Below are positions 25,214-33,978 of a DNA stretch of 64,000 bases, one piece after another. Position 1 is the stretch's first letter. The number at the start of each line of letters is the position of its first letter. The position numbers and the translations under genes were made by a program. The stretch comes from an uncultured Prevotellaceae bacterium (lineage in GTDB: Bacteria; Bacteroidota; Bacteroidia; Bacteroidales; Muribaculaceae), in NCBI GenBank assembly GCA_900318335.1, contig ONKF01000015.1, positions 1 to 64,000 of the forward strand, in the 5' to 3' direction. The notes beneath the pieces were generated by a model, which worked only from the letters and a program-made list of their open reading frames with translations, was not told the origin of the DNA and ran no database searches.

Positions 25214-27394
25214 TTATGTCGTCACGGTTGGAGTCGTTTGCAGCTTGTTGATGCCGGTGGTGATTTTACCGTCCTGGGCATCGATGACGATGGTGTCGCC
25301 AGCGGCAGCTTCCTCGCGCAGGAGCATCTCGCTCAACGGGTCCTCGATTTCGCTCTGGATGGCACGCTTCAAGGGACGAGCGCCATACTGGATGTCAAAG
25401 CCATGGTCGGCCACCAGGTTCTTGGCAGCAGGGGTGATCTCGAGTTTCAAGCCGTTTTCCTCAACACGCTTGTAGAACGAGGCAAGCTCGATATCGACAA
25501 TCTTGAGGATGCTGTCGTGGTTGAGTGAGCCAAAGGTCACAATGTCGTCAACACGATTCAGGAACTCAGGGGAGAACTTGCGGTTCAACGCCTTGCGGAT
25601 CACCGCATCGCTGCGTTCCTTGGTCAACTCATTGGTATTGAATCCCACACCAGCGCCAAAGTCCTTCAGTTCCCTGGTACCGATGTTGCTGGTCATGATG
25701 ATGATGGTGTTCTTGAAATCCACCTTACGGCCCAAGCCGTCGGTCAAGTTACCCTCGTCGAGCACTTGCAGCATCATGTTGAACACATCGGGGTGGGCTT
25801 TCTCGATCTCGTCGAGCAGCACGACACTGTAGGGGTGACGGCGTACTTTCTCGGTCAACTGGCCACCTTCCTCATAACCCACATAGCCCGGAGGCGCACC
25901 CACGAGTCTGGAGACATTGAATTTCTCCATATATTCACTCATGTCAACACGGATGAGCGCGTCGGCCGAATTGAAGAGGAATTCAGCCAGTTTCTTGGCC
26001 AACAGGGTTTTACCAACGCCTGTCGGGCCCAAGAACATGAACGAGCCGATGGGGCGCTTGGGGTCGCGCAAGCCTGCACGGTTACGGCGGATGCTGCGTG
26101 CGATCTTGTCAATTGCCTCGTCCTGGCCGATGACCTGCTTCTTGAGTTCATCGGTCATGCCCAGCAGGCGGATGCCTTCGCTCTGGGCGATGCGCTGGGC
26201 GGGCACACCGGTCATCATGGCCACTACCTCGGCAATATGACCCTCGTTGACGGTCACACGACGGCTGTCAAGCTCTTGTTCCCAGCGCTCCTTGGCCACA
26301 GCGAGCTCTTCTTTGAGTTTCTCCTGCTGGTCACGATAGCTGGCGGCACTCTCAAAGTTCTGGGCCTGAACGGCCTTGAATTTGTTGGCCTGAGCTTCGG
26401 CAATGCGTTTCTCCAGGTCTTCAATTTCCTTGGGAGTGTCTACCTTAGTAATATGTACGCGCGATCCGGCCTCGTCCATCGCGTCGATGGCCTTGTCGGG
26501 GAAGAAACGGTCGCTGATGTAGCGGTCGGTCAAGGTGACACAGGCCTTCAGGGCCTCGTCGGTATAATTCACACCGTGGTGCTTTTCATACATCTCCTTG
26601 ATGTTGTGCAGGATCTCGAGGGTCTGCTCGGGAGTGGTGGGCTCGACAAGGACTTTCTGGAAGCGGCGCTCCAGGGCACCGTCCTTCTCGATGCTCTTGC
26701 GGTACTCGTCGAGGGTGGTGGCACCGATGCACTGGAACTCACCACGTGCCAGGGCGGGCTTCAACAGGTTGGCGGCATCCATCGAACCGCTGGCATTACC
26801 AGCGCCCACAATGTTGTGGATCTCGTCGATAAACATGATGACGTTCTTGTTGGCGCTCACCTCGTCGATAACGGCCTTGAGACGCTCCTCAAACTGGCCA
26901 CGGTATTTGGTGCCTGCCACGATAGCCGCCATGTCGAGCGAGATGATGCGCTTGTCGAGCAGGGTGCGTGCCACCTTGCGTTCGACAATGCGCTTGGCCA
27001 GCCCCTCGATGATGGCGCTCTTGCCCACACCGGGCTCGCCGATCATCACGGGATTATTCTTCTTGCGGCGGCTCAGGATTTGTGCCAATCGCTCAATTTC
27101 TACCTCACGGCCCACCACGGGGTCAAGATGCCCCTCGGCGGCTTCACGGGTGATGTCTTTGCCATATTTATCGATAACAGGAGTGGCAGAATTGTCACCC
27201 CGACTGACATTTCGTCGCTGTCTTGTCTCGCGATAGGACGGATTCTCGCTGCCCGCCTCGCCGGGATAACCACCGCCGCCAGGCAATTCCTCGTCCTCGT
27301 CGTCTTCCTCATCAGGAAAGTCCGCACCCCCACGGGGCACGGTAATGTCCTGTTTCCAGTACTTTTCTTGCATTTCGTGCTGGTTGTGTATCAT
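25214..27394 (-). CDS. clpC: ClpC-type AAA+ unfoldase lacking the N-terminal Clp-N domain
   Basis: 726 residues. Two AAA+ modules are complete: Walker [10 protein letters not shown] in D1 and [14 protein letters not shown] in D2. Between them is a short UVR-like M-domain ([20 protein letters not shown]), which marks ClpC rather than ClpB. The D2 loop contains VGFN, the ClpP-docking tripeptide, so it should feed substrates to ClpP. The usual N-terminal repeat domain (about 140 residues) for adaptors and substrates is absent. In its place are about 70 residues rich in Asp/Glu/Gly ([15 protein letters not shown]). No Clp-N coding sequence is found upstream before the endonuclease gene. The product is thus an N-domain-less ClpC, perhaps with specialised substrate choice. 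Confidence 0.88.
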   Translation of the reverse strand: MIHNQHEMQEKYWKQDITVPRGGADFPDEEDDEDEELPGGGGYPGEAGSENPSYRETRQRRNVSRGDNSATPVIDKYGKDITREAAEGHLDPVVGREVEIERLAQILSRRKKNNPVMIGEPGVGKSAIIEGLAKRIVERKVARTLLDKRIISLDMAAIVAGTKYRGQFEERLKAVIDEVSANKNVIMFIDEIHNIVGAGNASGSMDAANLLKPALARGEFQCIGATTLDEYRKSIEKDGALERRFQKVLVEPTTPEQTLEILHNIKEMYEKHHGVNYTDEALKACVTLTDRYISDRFFPDKAIDAMDEAGSRVHITKVDTPKEIEDLEKRIAEAQANKFKAVQAQNFESAASYRDQQEKLKEELAVAKERWEQELDSRRVTVNEGHIAEVVAMMTGVPAQRIAQSEGIRLLGMTDELKKQVIGQDEAIDKIARSIRRNRAGLRDPKRPIGSFMFLGPTGVGKTLLAKKLAEFLFNSADALIRVDMSEYMEKFNVSRLVGAPPGYVGYEEGGQLTEKVRRHPYSVVLLDEIEKAHPDVFNMMLQVLDEGNLTDGLGRKVDFKNTIIIMTSNIGTRELKDFGAGVGFNTNELTKERSDAVIRKALNRKFSPEFLNRVDDIVTFGSLNHDSILKIVDIELASFYKRVEENGLKLEITPAAKNLVADHGFDIQYGARPLKRAIQSEIEDPLSEMLLREEAAAGDTIVIDAQDGKITTGINKLQTTPTVTT

Positions 27395-27499
27395 GCTTAA
27401 AATTTTCCTTTCTTATTGCAATAGTGTTAAAATCTCACAATTATAGTAGCAAACACCGTGCCAGTGCCGATTGGGCAGGCTGAGTAGCACTTGTCCGAA

Positions 27500-27529
27500 A
27501 ACGGGATCGCCCGTCGAGACGATCCCGTT
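27500..27529 (-). terminator. Terminator after the endonuclease gene
   Basis: Perfect 10 bp arms AACGGGATCG/CGATCCCGTT with a 10-nt loop; on the minus strand a TTTT follows. It ends the ribBA-HD-endonuclease unit. Confidence 0.65.
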
Positions 27530-27558
27530 AAATAGACATTAAATAATGTGTATGCGGT

Positions 27559-29379
27559 TTAATTTCCGCCCAGGAGTATGTCGATGAGTGCCGATACGTC
27601 ACCGATAGTCACTTCTCCATCGTGGTTGATGTCGGCGATATCTTGGTCGATAGTGTCGCCAGCCGAGCCCAACAGGTAGTCGATGAGTGCTGACATATCG
27701 CCGATAGTTACCTCGCCATCGCCGTTGATGTCGCCAATGAGCGGCTCATCACCACTGCCAGTTAGGGTGACGTGCTCTATGTTGGACCACACGCTCTCGG
27801 TACCATCAGTATAGATGGCCTTGACAAAGTACTCATAGATACCGCCAGCCAGAGCCTTCACGGTATAATTGTCGGCGTTGATGCCACTCACGACACGCCA
27901 TGTGGAATCGCCCTCCTCGACAACGGCACGGCGCGGGGGGACAGCTGTGAGGTCACCGTTATAGATGTCCACATGATAGATGTAAAAGCGCTTGCCGTTA
28001 GCTGTCATGGATAGCTTGATATTGTTGTCAGAGCAACCTTTCAGCACAACGGTGTAATCCTCGGGCGTGGCGCTCAATGTGATGGTCTTGCTGACATCGC
28101 CACATGAAACAATCACCGAACTGCCGTCGCTGTCGCCATGGCTGTTGATCCAGCACTTGGAATTGAAAACGACTGTCACGGTGCTGTCTAACTCCAACTG
28201 GGGGCTAATGAGATAGCCAACTGCACTGCCGGTGCCCACTTTCAGGCTTTGATTGGCGGCGGCATAAAGCTTATAACCGCTCCAACCGGGATTGTCGGTG
28301 TAATTGTCGAGGGACTGGCTGATGTCTGTGTTAGAGTCATAATCGACATTGATGCCAGAGAAATTCTCAGTCATCAACAATGTGGCGATTTCTTCACCCG
28401 GCGCAGCGATACGGTTGACCTTGAGGGTGTAGCTCGACACGTTATCCACGGCGGTCCAGTCGGCACGGAAAGCGGTAGCCTCGATAGCATCCTCGTCAAC
28501 AGGTTGCATGACAGGCACTTCCTTATCAAACGGGTCAACAGGGGTGTCCTGTCCCGTCCAGGCGGTGTGTTGCTTGGTGCCCCAGATGTACTCGGCAAGT
28601 TCAGGGTGGTCAACAAAGGGGTTGCGGTTGCCTTGCTCGTCATATACGCCCTCGTTACGGTTCAACTCTTTCTGGCTCACGGGGTCAGCGCGGTGCCACT
28701 CCATGAGTAATTGTAACGACCAATCAGAGAACGCTTTGTAACCGTTCTTTTCATAGTCCAACTGGCCACTACCTGGCCACGTTCCTAACACGCTCTTGTA
28801 GCAAGTTACCATATAGAAGTAGATGCGTGCAAAATCGCCCTTGTACTCGTCGTCGGGCTCAAACACGGTTTCAGTGCAACCATTGTAGGTGCTGGTGCCC
28901 AATTTGCCCAGCATTGTCACACCCAATTCATTGTTGGTATAGGTTTGGCCACCAGCGCACACACCATACGGGTTATTGCTGCGACGCTGGTTTACAAAGG
29001 CATCGGTGGGGATGAGCATCGTCAGGTCAGTGTACATGGGATCCACGTCTCCACCGAACCAACTCTTGGGGAACGAGTGCTCACGATTAATACCCTCACC
29101 AACGTAGGACGCTCCAGCCACATGAGCTGAGGCGTTGTTGTACTTGCAGGTAGAGTACATGTCGATATAATAGCCGTCACTGCCCAGATCAGTGACATCA
29201 TAGGCTGTCCACATATAATTGTATGACAACTTGGCGTGGGTGTAGATGATACCCTCAAGGGCGGTCATCAACGCCTCGTCCTGTTTGCCGATGGCGTTGG
29301 TGTAGAAGCCCTCGGGAATCTCGGCCAATGCTGAGAAGCCGAGAAGCAAGGCAAATAATGAAGTAGAAAACTTTTTCAT
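27559..29379 (-). CDS. Secreted endonuclease I family nuclease with C-terminal dockerin-like domain
   Basis: 606 residues: a signal peptide (MKKFSTSLFALLLGFSALA), then an endonuclease I (EndA/NucM-type, His-Me finger) domain at about 25-270 with the catalytic/metal motif NREHSFPKSWFGG at 98-110 and NRRSNNPYGV-like helices. A beta-rich fibronectin/jellyroll region follows (about 300-530), then a dockerin-like tail with GDINGDGEVTIGDMSALIDY and DINHDGEVTIGDVSALIDI ending LLGGN. It probably degrades extracellular DNA for nutrient or phosphate scavenging. It lies 11 bp after the HD gene, so it is probably the last gene of the ribBA unit, an unexpected partner. The tail is shared with the two proteins at 18-21.5 kb. 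Confidence 0.85.
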   Translation of the reverse strand: MKKFSTSLFALLLGFSALAEIPEGFYTNAIGKQDEALMTALEGIIYTHAKLSYNYMWTAYDVTDLGSDGYYIDMYSTCKYNNASAHVAGASYVGEGINREHSFPKSWFGGDVDPMYTDLTMLIPTDAFVNQRRSNNPYGVCAGGQTYTNNELGVTMLGKLGTSTYNGCTETVFEPDDEYKGDFARIYFYMVTCYKSVLGTWPGSGQLDYEKNGYKAFSDWSLQLLMEWHRADPVSQKELNRNEGVYDEQGNRNPFVDHPELAEYIWGTKQHTAWTGQDTPVDPFDKEVPVMQPVDEDAIEATAFRADWTAVDNVSSYTLKVNRIAAPGEEIATLLMTENFSGINVDYDSNTDISQSLDNYTDNPGWSGYKLYAAANQSLKVGTGSAVGYLISPQLELDSTVTVVFNSKCWINSHGDSDGSSVIVSCGDVSKTITLSATPEDYTVVLKGCSDNNIKLSMTANGKRFYIYHVDIYNGDLTAVPPRRAVVEEGDSTWRVVSGINADNYTVKALAGGIYEYFVKAIYTDGTESVWSNIEHVTLTGSGDEPLIGDINGDGEVTIGDMSALIDYLLGSAGDTIDQDIADINHDGEVTIGDVSALIDILLGGN

Positions 29380-29390
29380 GTCATATCGAT

Positions 29391-30044
29391 TTATTGATTG
29401 TTCAATGAATTGTAAATGTCGTCAAATAGTTGTCTGAATCGAGGTTCATCGGCCAGGAGTTGGCGAAACTCCTCGAGCCTGCGGGCATTTGCGCTTTGTG
29501 GAATCCACAGCTTGAGATAACCTCCGTAGTCATATTTCTCGCGCATGTGCTCCATCAAGCGGCGATACTGACCCTCACGGTCAAGGCCAGGCTCATGCTT
29601 CATGCCGTATTGCAGGGCACGGCGCACGATGGTCTCCCCGTCGATAATGCGGTCGGCCTCGGCCACAATGCGGCCGTAGATGGTGCGGGGCTCATGGTCG
29701 CTTGATGCGCGGTGATCCTCGGCAGCATCGGCAATGGTGTTGATTTCGTCATCGTCAAACCACTGTCGCAACCGTGGGTCCTCGCGCACGATACGCGCAC
29801 TATCGGTGTGATGGTGCTCGCGACCGTTCACCAGCCCCAGGTCATGATAGGCAGCTGCCACGAGCAGGATGCACCTATCGACTTCAGGATAGAATTCCGC
29901 TAATTGCAGGGCCTGGTCGATAACGGTCTGGGCATGATCAACGCCATGTCCCGCATCAAAGTCATTGTAGCGGGGTATGATTTCCCGCTCGATGAATGCT
30001 CTTATTTCGTTGATATCCCGCATAACGGACGCCTTGTTTCTCAA
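29391..30044 (-). CDS. HD-domain phosphohydrolase
   Basis: 217 residues with an HD superfamily metal site: His in GHGVDHAQTVI, the HD pair in AAAYHDLGL, and Asp in VAEADRI. Extra helices (about 140-217) include MEHMREKYDYGGYLKLW. Such proteins hydrolyse nucleotides or other phosphate esters; the substrate is unknown here. It starts 18 bp after the ribBA stop if the first ATG (30044) is used; an ATG at 30023 (MRDINEIRAF) is an equally plausible start. The close spacing to ribBA upstream and the nuclease downstream suggests one transcript. Confidence 0.75.
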   Translation of the reverse strand: MRNKASVMRDINEIRAFIEREIIPRYNDFDAGHGVDHAQTVIDQALQLAEFYPEVDRCILLVAAAYHDLGLVNGREHHHTDSARIVREDPRLRQWFDDDEINTIADAAEDHRASSDHEPRTIYGRIVAEADRIIDGETIVRRALQYGMKHEPGLDREGQYRRLMEHMREKYDYGGYLKLWIPQSANARRLEEFRQLLADEPRFRQLFDDIYNSLNNQ

Positions 30045-30062
30045 CTTGCAATTGAAACCAAC

Positions 30063-31277
30063 TCAATCCACCTCGTGCAGGTCGTGTCCCATGCGCGTTT
30101 TCTTGGTGTGCATGTAGAACTCGTTGTAGCGGTTTGGTTTCACCTCGATAGGCACATTCTCGACCACTTCGAGCCCGTAGCTCTCGAGTCCCACGCGCTT
30201 CACGGGATTGTTGGTCATCAAGCGCATCTTGGTAACCCCCAGGATTCGCAGGATATTGGCACCCACGCCATAGTCGCGTTCATCGGGCTTGAATCCCAGG
30301 TGCACGTTGGCATCGACAGTGTCGTAGCCATGCTCTTGCAGCTTGTAGGCCTTGATTTTGTTCATCAGACCGATGCCACGGCCCTCCTGGTTCATATAGA
30401 CCAGAACGCCCTTGCCCTCTTTCTCGATCATCTGCATGGCCAGGTGCAGCTGCTCGCCACACTCACAACGCATCGAGCCAAAGATGTCACCCGTGGCGCA
30501 CGAGGAGTGTACACGCACCAGAATGGGTTCGCCAGGAGTCCATTCACCCTTAATGAGGGCGATGTGTTCACGGCCATTGTTGATCTGCCTGAAGGGGATG
30601 AGTTTGAAGTGGCCGTACTGGGTGGGAAGATCCACCTCGTCACCGACTTCAACCACCTTCTCGGTGCGTAACCGATAGGCAATCAGGTCCTTGATGGTGA
30701 TGATGGGCATATTGAATTTCTGGGCCACCTTCATCAACTGTGGCAGTCGTGCCATGGTGCCGTCGGGATTGATGATCTCGATGAGTGCGGCAGCAGGGTA
30801 GAGACCCGCTATGCGCATCAGGTCGATGGAGGCCTCGGTGTGACCAGCGCGTTTCAGGACACCCTTATCGACGGCGCGCAACGGATTGATGTGACCGGGA
30901 CGGCCAAAGTCCTGCGGCTTGCTGTTAGGGTTAGCCAGGGCGCGTATGGTCATGGCACGGTCGTGCATCGACACGCCAGTCGTGCAGCCATCAAGCAAGT
31001 CGATGGTCACAGTGAATGGGGTGCCCAGCATCGAGGTATTGTCATCCACCTGCATGCTAAGGTCCAACTCGTGGCAGCGCTCGGCAGTGATGGGTGCACA
31101 CAGCACGCCGCGACCCTCACGGAGCATAAAGTTGACCTTCTCCTCGGTAATCTTCTCGGCGGCAATGATAAAGTCGCCCTCGTTCTCGCGGTCCTCATCG
31201 TCAACAACGATGACAAACTCGCCACGTCTCAGTTGCTCGACAGCTTCGTCGATAGTATTCAGTCTGATTTCGTCCAT
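30063..31277 (-). CDS. ribBA: Bifunctional 3,4-dihydroxy-2-butanone-4-phosphate synthase / GTP cyclohydrolase II
   Basis: 404 residues catalysing both first steps of riboflavin synthesis. The N-terminal RibB half (1-205) has the acidic loop [13 protein letters not shown] and HDRAMTIR. The C-terminal RibA half has the zinc-binding motif [17 protein letters not shown] and NQEGRGIGL. Both active sites look complete. Flavin supply is relevant to the HydB flavoprotein and other redox enzymes, but that link is only contextual. It lies 53 bp after the LptF/G gene on the same strand. No FMN riboswitch is visible in that gap. Confidence 0.96.
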   Translation of the reverse strand: MDEIRLNTIDEAVEQLRRGEFVIVVDDEDRENEGDFIIAAEKITEEKVNFMLREGRGVLCAPITAERCHELDLSMQVDDNTSMLGTPFTVTIDLLDGCTTGVSMHDRAMTIRALANPNSKPQDFGRPGHINPLRAVDKGVLKRAGHTEASIDLMRIAGLYPAAALIEIINPDGTMARLPQLMKVAQKFNMPIITIKDLIAYRLRTEKVVEVGDEVDLPTQYGHFKLIPFRQINNGREHIALIKGEWTPGEPILVRVHSSCATGDIFGSMRCECGEQLHLAMQMIEKEGKGVLVYMNQEGRGIGLMNKIKAYKLQEHGYDTVDANVHLGFKPDERDYGVGANILRILGVTKMRLMTNNPVKRVGLESYGLEVVENVPIEVKPNRYNEFYMHTKKTRMGHDLHEVD

Positions 31278-31330
31278 GATTATATTCTGAAATTTATGAA
31301 GCCACGCACAGGCGTGGCCGTCATCAGTAT

Positions 31331-33295
31331 TTATTTGTCTGTTGAAGGTAGAGGTTTGTCACTGTATTCCATCTCACGGCTATACTCGCCATTGAAGATA
31401 GCCACGAGCTGGTCGCAGGTCTTGATGGTGAGCTTCACGTCACGCTTCAGGTTCTTCTGGTGCCTCAAGCCCACGAGCCACACGGGCAAGCCAATGGGGA
31501 ACAGGGCTGCCACAACAGTACCGGCATTCTTGTTGGGCACGGGATGATAGGTGAGCAGCTGCCTGATGATGGGGTAGTCCATGGCCTTGTTCAGCACCAT
31601 CTGGTCACGGGAATTGGAGAGGTAATCCACCACGCGGTCCACTTCCTCGGCAAGGGCCTTGATCGCATCCTTGTCATAGCCGTGTTGCCAGTAGTCGATA
31701 TAGCGTTGACGGCCGGGATAGCGGTCCAGGAACTGCTGGCAGGAAGCCTTGAGGGCATTGATCTGGCTGAGAGCCTCGCTCGTGTTCACCTCGTTGATGA
31801 TGACTTCCTTGAACGCAAGTTTGCGGGTCTGATGCAGGCCGGTGAAGCGACGGATGAAGTTTAACCAGGCGTCGGGATTGAACACGGCCGAATCGTTGAC
31901 GGCCTTCTTGGTCAAGAAGATGCCTAAAGGCAACAGCACAGCTGAGCTGAGCCAGATTCCCTGCCATACGATCCAACGGCCATCACGGGCCAGTTTATAA
32001 CCCGTGTTGTCGATGATGTAATAGATGATGAACAGGATTACAGAGATGACGATGGGCATACCCAGGCCGCCCTTACGGATGATGGCACCTAACGGGGCAC
32101 CGATGAAGAAGAAAATGAGGCATGCCAGCGACAAGGTAAACTTCTTGATAAGCTCAATCTGATGCCGCCTGATGATGTAATTGTCTTCATTGACAGCATA
32201 TCCCTGAAATTGCATATCCTGCATCTCGGTAGTCGTATTGGACAGCGCCTGATTCAGGATCTGCTGCTGCTCCTGATTAGATAGTGATTTAATCAATTCA
32301 TTGATATCAACCGGTTTATCTAATTGCACCTCCTTGACGGGCTCATAACTTGTCTTGCCGTTGTTGACGACAACACGTTGTTGCGGCACACCGCAGATGG
32401 GTTGGCGGTGCATCCTCTCAACGATAAGACTGGCCGCAGAATCCACCTTGAGGGACATGGAGTCGATACTCTGCTGCAACTCGGCGATGTCCTTGCCCAC
32501 ATATTGCGACTTCATGGTCTCGTCATCCATGCGGGTGAAGTTGGCATCGTATGGAATCAGGATTTCCTTTTCACGGAACGATTCACGACGATACAAATCG
32601 CTGCTCAGGCCATTCACACCGCCCGCGCTGCTCATCTGCTCGTACCAGGCGCCTTTGTAGAGCGTGAGCACGAGATGACGCTTGTCCTCGGTCATGCTCA
32701 ACCTGCCGGAGTCGGCGGCAACGATACGGGGATACATGGTCGTGGCCGACACGTCATAGATAAGCAGATTGTAAAGCATGTCACGCTCCTTGTCCTTGCG
32801 CTTGACATAGATGTTATAGCCTGGAATCTGGCTGTAAACGGCACCTTCGGGAATATCAAGAGTCGGGGATGTCTGGCGCATCGAGAACAACAGGGTCCAC
32901 ATCTTGACCTGCGACTTGGGCAGCGCATTGTTCATGAAGAAGAACGCGCCAATGGCGACAAAGACTATCAGGATGGCGATGGGTTTCATGATGGTCGTCA
33001 AGGAGATGCCTGACGACTTGAGCGCTGTCAATTCCACATGCTCGCCCAGATCGCCAAATGTCATCAGCGCAGCCAGCAGGATACTCAACGGCAGTGCCAA
33101 CGGCAGCAGACTCAATGCGGCATGGAAGAAAAGCTCAGCTATCAGGTCCATGCTCAAGCCCTTGCCAACCAGCTCGTCGATGTAACGCCACAGGAACTGC
33201 ATCATCACGATAAAGAGGCAGATGCAGAAGGTCATCAAAAACCTCGGCAGGAACCTCGACAGCATGAATGTGTATAGTCTCTTGATCTTGAACAT
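31331..33295 (-). CDS. LptF/LptG family permease (YjgP/YjgQ)
   Basis: 654-residue inner-membrane subunit of the LPS-extraction ABC transporter. It has three N-terminal helices (about 14-120) with the family string [12 protein letters not shown], a periplasmic jellyroll domain (about 135-360), and three helices near 380-480 ([24 protein letters not shown] is the family signature). A C-terminal cytoplasmic extension of about 160 residues makes it much longer than the roughly 360-residue E. coli proteins; this extension is common in Bacteroidota versions. Together with the LptD-like gene at 9.9 kb it belongs to outer-membrane LPS assembly. Whether it is LptF or LptG cannot be decided. Confidence 0.85.
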   Translation of the reverse strand: MFKIKRLYTFMLSRFLPRFLMTFCICLFIVMMQFLWRYIDELVGKGLSMDLIAELFFHAALSLLPLALPLSILLAALMTFGDLGEHVELTALKSSGISLTTIMKPIAILIVFVAIGAFFFMNNALPKSQVKMWTLLFSMRQTSPTLDIPEGAVYSQIPGYNIYVKRKDKERDMLYNLLIYDVSATTMYPRIVAADSGRLSMTEDKRHLVLTLYKGAWYEQMSSAGGVNGLSSDLYRRESFREKEILIPYDANFTRMDDETMKSQYVGKDIAELQQSIDSMSLKVDSAASLIVERMHRQPICGVPQQRVVVNNGKTSYEPVKEVQLDKPVDINELIKSLSNQEQQQILNQALSNTTTEMQDMQFQGYAVNEDNYIIRRHQIELIKKFTLSLACLIFFFIGAPLGAIIRKGGLGMPIVISVILFIIYYIIDNTGYKLARDGRWIVWQGIWLSSAVLLPLGIFLTKKAVNDSAVFNPDAWLNFIRRFTGLHQTRKLAFKEVIINEVNTSEALSQINALKASCQQFLDRYPGRQRYIDYWQHGYDKDAIKALAEEVDRVVDYLSNSRDQMVLNKAMDYPIIRQLLTYHPVPNKNAGTVVAALFPIGLPVWLVGLRHQKNLKRDVKLTIKTCDQLVAIFNGEYSREMEYSDKPLPSTDK

Positions 33296-33329
33296 GAATA
33301 ATTAGCGTCACACGCGTGTTAAGTGGCGA

Positions 33330-33337
33330 CAAAATTA
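33330..33337 (-). promoter_or_regulatory. -7 promoter element for the LptF/G gene
   Basis: Minus-strand TAATTTTG, 35 bp upstream of the start codon. A TTTG lies upstream at a spacing of 14 bp, which is too short. Confidence 0.4.
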
Positions 33338-33401
33338 CAAAAAAAACACCGCAAACGTGGCCGCTACGCTGTTTTTTTACAAATATTGATGTGACGGGCC
33401 G

Positions 33402-33854
33402 CTACTTGGCGATACCTAACTGCGAATTGTAGTAACGGGGATCGCCTGTCACCTCCTTGCCCACAAAGGGGGGTAAAGTGAAGGAATAATCCTCGGTAGG
33501 CACCTCTAACTCAGCGATTACCAACCCTTTTAATTCTCCCTGGAACTCGTCAATCTCCCATCGGTTGCCCTCGTGCATGACGATATAGCGGGTCTTGATG
33601 ATAATGGGGGGCACACACAGTGACAACATCTCAGTTGCATCAGCCAACGCAATCGGGTATTCAAATTCGGGATGAGCTGCTCCCTCGCCCTTGCCCTTGA
33701 TGGTGATGAATGCTTCGTTATCGCGGATTCTTATCCTCACGGTGCGCTCGGGGTCCCGAGACAGGAAACCCTGGGTAATCTTGCTTGCTGAACAAGCCAT
33801 TTCCTTGTAGGAATCGTTGTTCACAAGGAACTTGTGTTCTATTTCAATAGCCAT
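33402..33854 (-). CDS. CYTH-domain protein (class IV adenylate cyclase / triphosphatase superfamily)
   Basis: 150 residues from the ATG at 33854; the frame is open further upstream but only this start puts the signature EIEHKFLV at the N-terminus. CYTH proteins form an eight-stranded tunnel binding triphosphates with Mg2+. The basic/acidic pattern is visible: EIEHK, RTVRIRIRD, FITIKGKG, FEYPI, IIKTRYIV, WEIDEFQG and LAELEV-type strands. Bacterial members are inorganic triphosphatases, thiamine triphosphatases or CyaB-type cyclases; the choice cannot be made from sequence. It is divergent from the DUF5686 gene. Confidence 0.85.
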   Translation of the reverse strand: MAIEIEHKFLVNNDSYKEMACSASKITQGFLSRDPERTVRIRIRDNEAFITIKGKGEGAAHPEFEYPIALADATEMLSLCVPPIIIKTRYIVMHEGNRWEIDEFQGELKGLVIAELEVPTEDYSFTLPPFVGKEVTGDPRYYNSQLGIAK

Positions 33855-33963
33855 ATAATAAATAACGGGCTTAGGTGTCTTATTATTACATCTCAAGGCC
33901 GCATCAAGCACGGGTACCTTGCTTTTTTTCAACTATTTTGCGTAGCTCAACCCAAAAAATGTC

Positions 33964-33971
33964 TAATTTTG
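33964..33971 (+). promoter_or_regulatory. -7 promoter element immediately before the DUF5686 gene
   Basis: TAATTTTG ends 7 bp before the ATG at 33979, which would make the mRNA leaderless or nearly so. A TTTG at 33937-33940 lies at 23 bp spacing. Confidence 0.45.
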
Positions 33972-33978
33972 CGACCTG

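Noticed and set aside
25766-27400. A 544-codon open frame antisense to clpC
   Set aside because: It mirrors the codon structure of clpC, whose AAA+ motifs are unmistakable. The antisense product has no recognisable domain and no promoter.
18012-29379. Cellulosome components because of dockerin-like tails
   Set aside because: No cohesin, scaffoldin or glycoside hydrolase is present in the window, and such tails are known in non-cellulosomal Bacteroidales.
31278-31330. FMN riboswitch before ribBA
   Set aside because: The gap is only 53 bp, too short for the aptamer, and the conserved motifs are absent.
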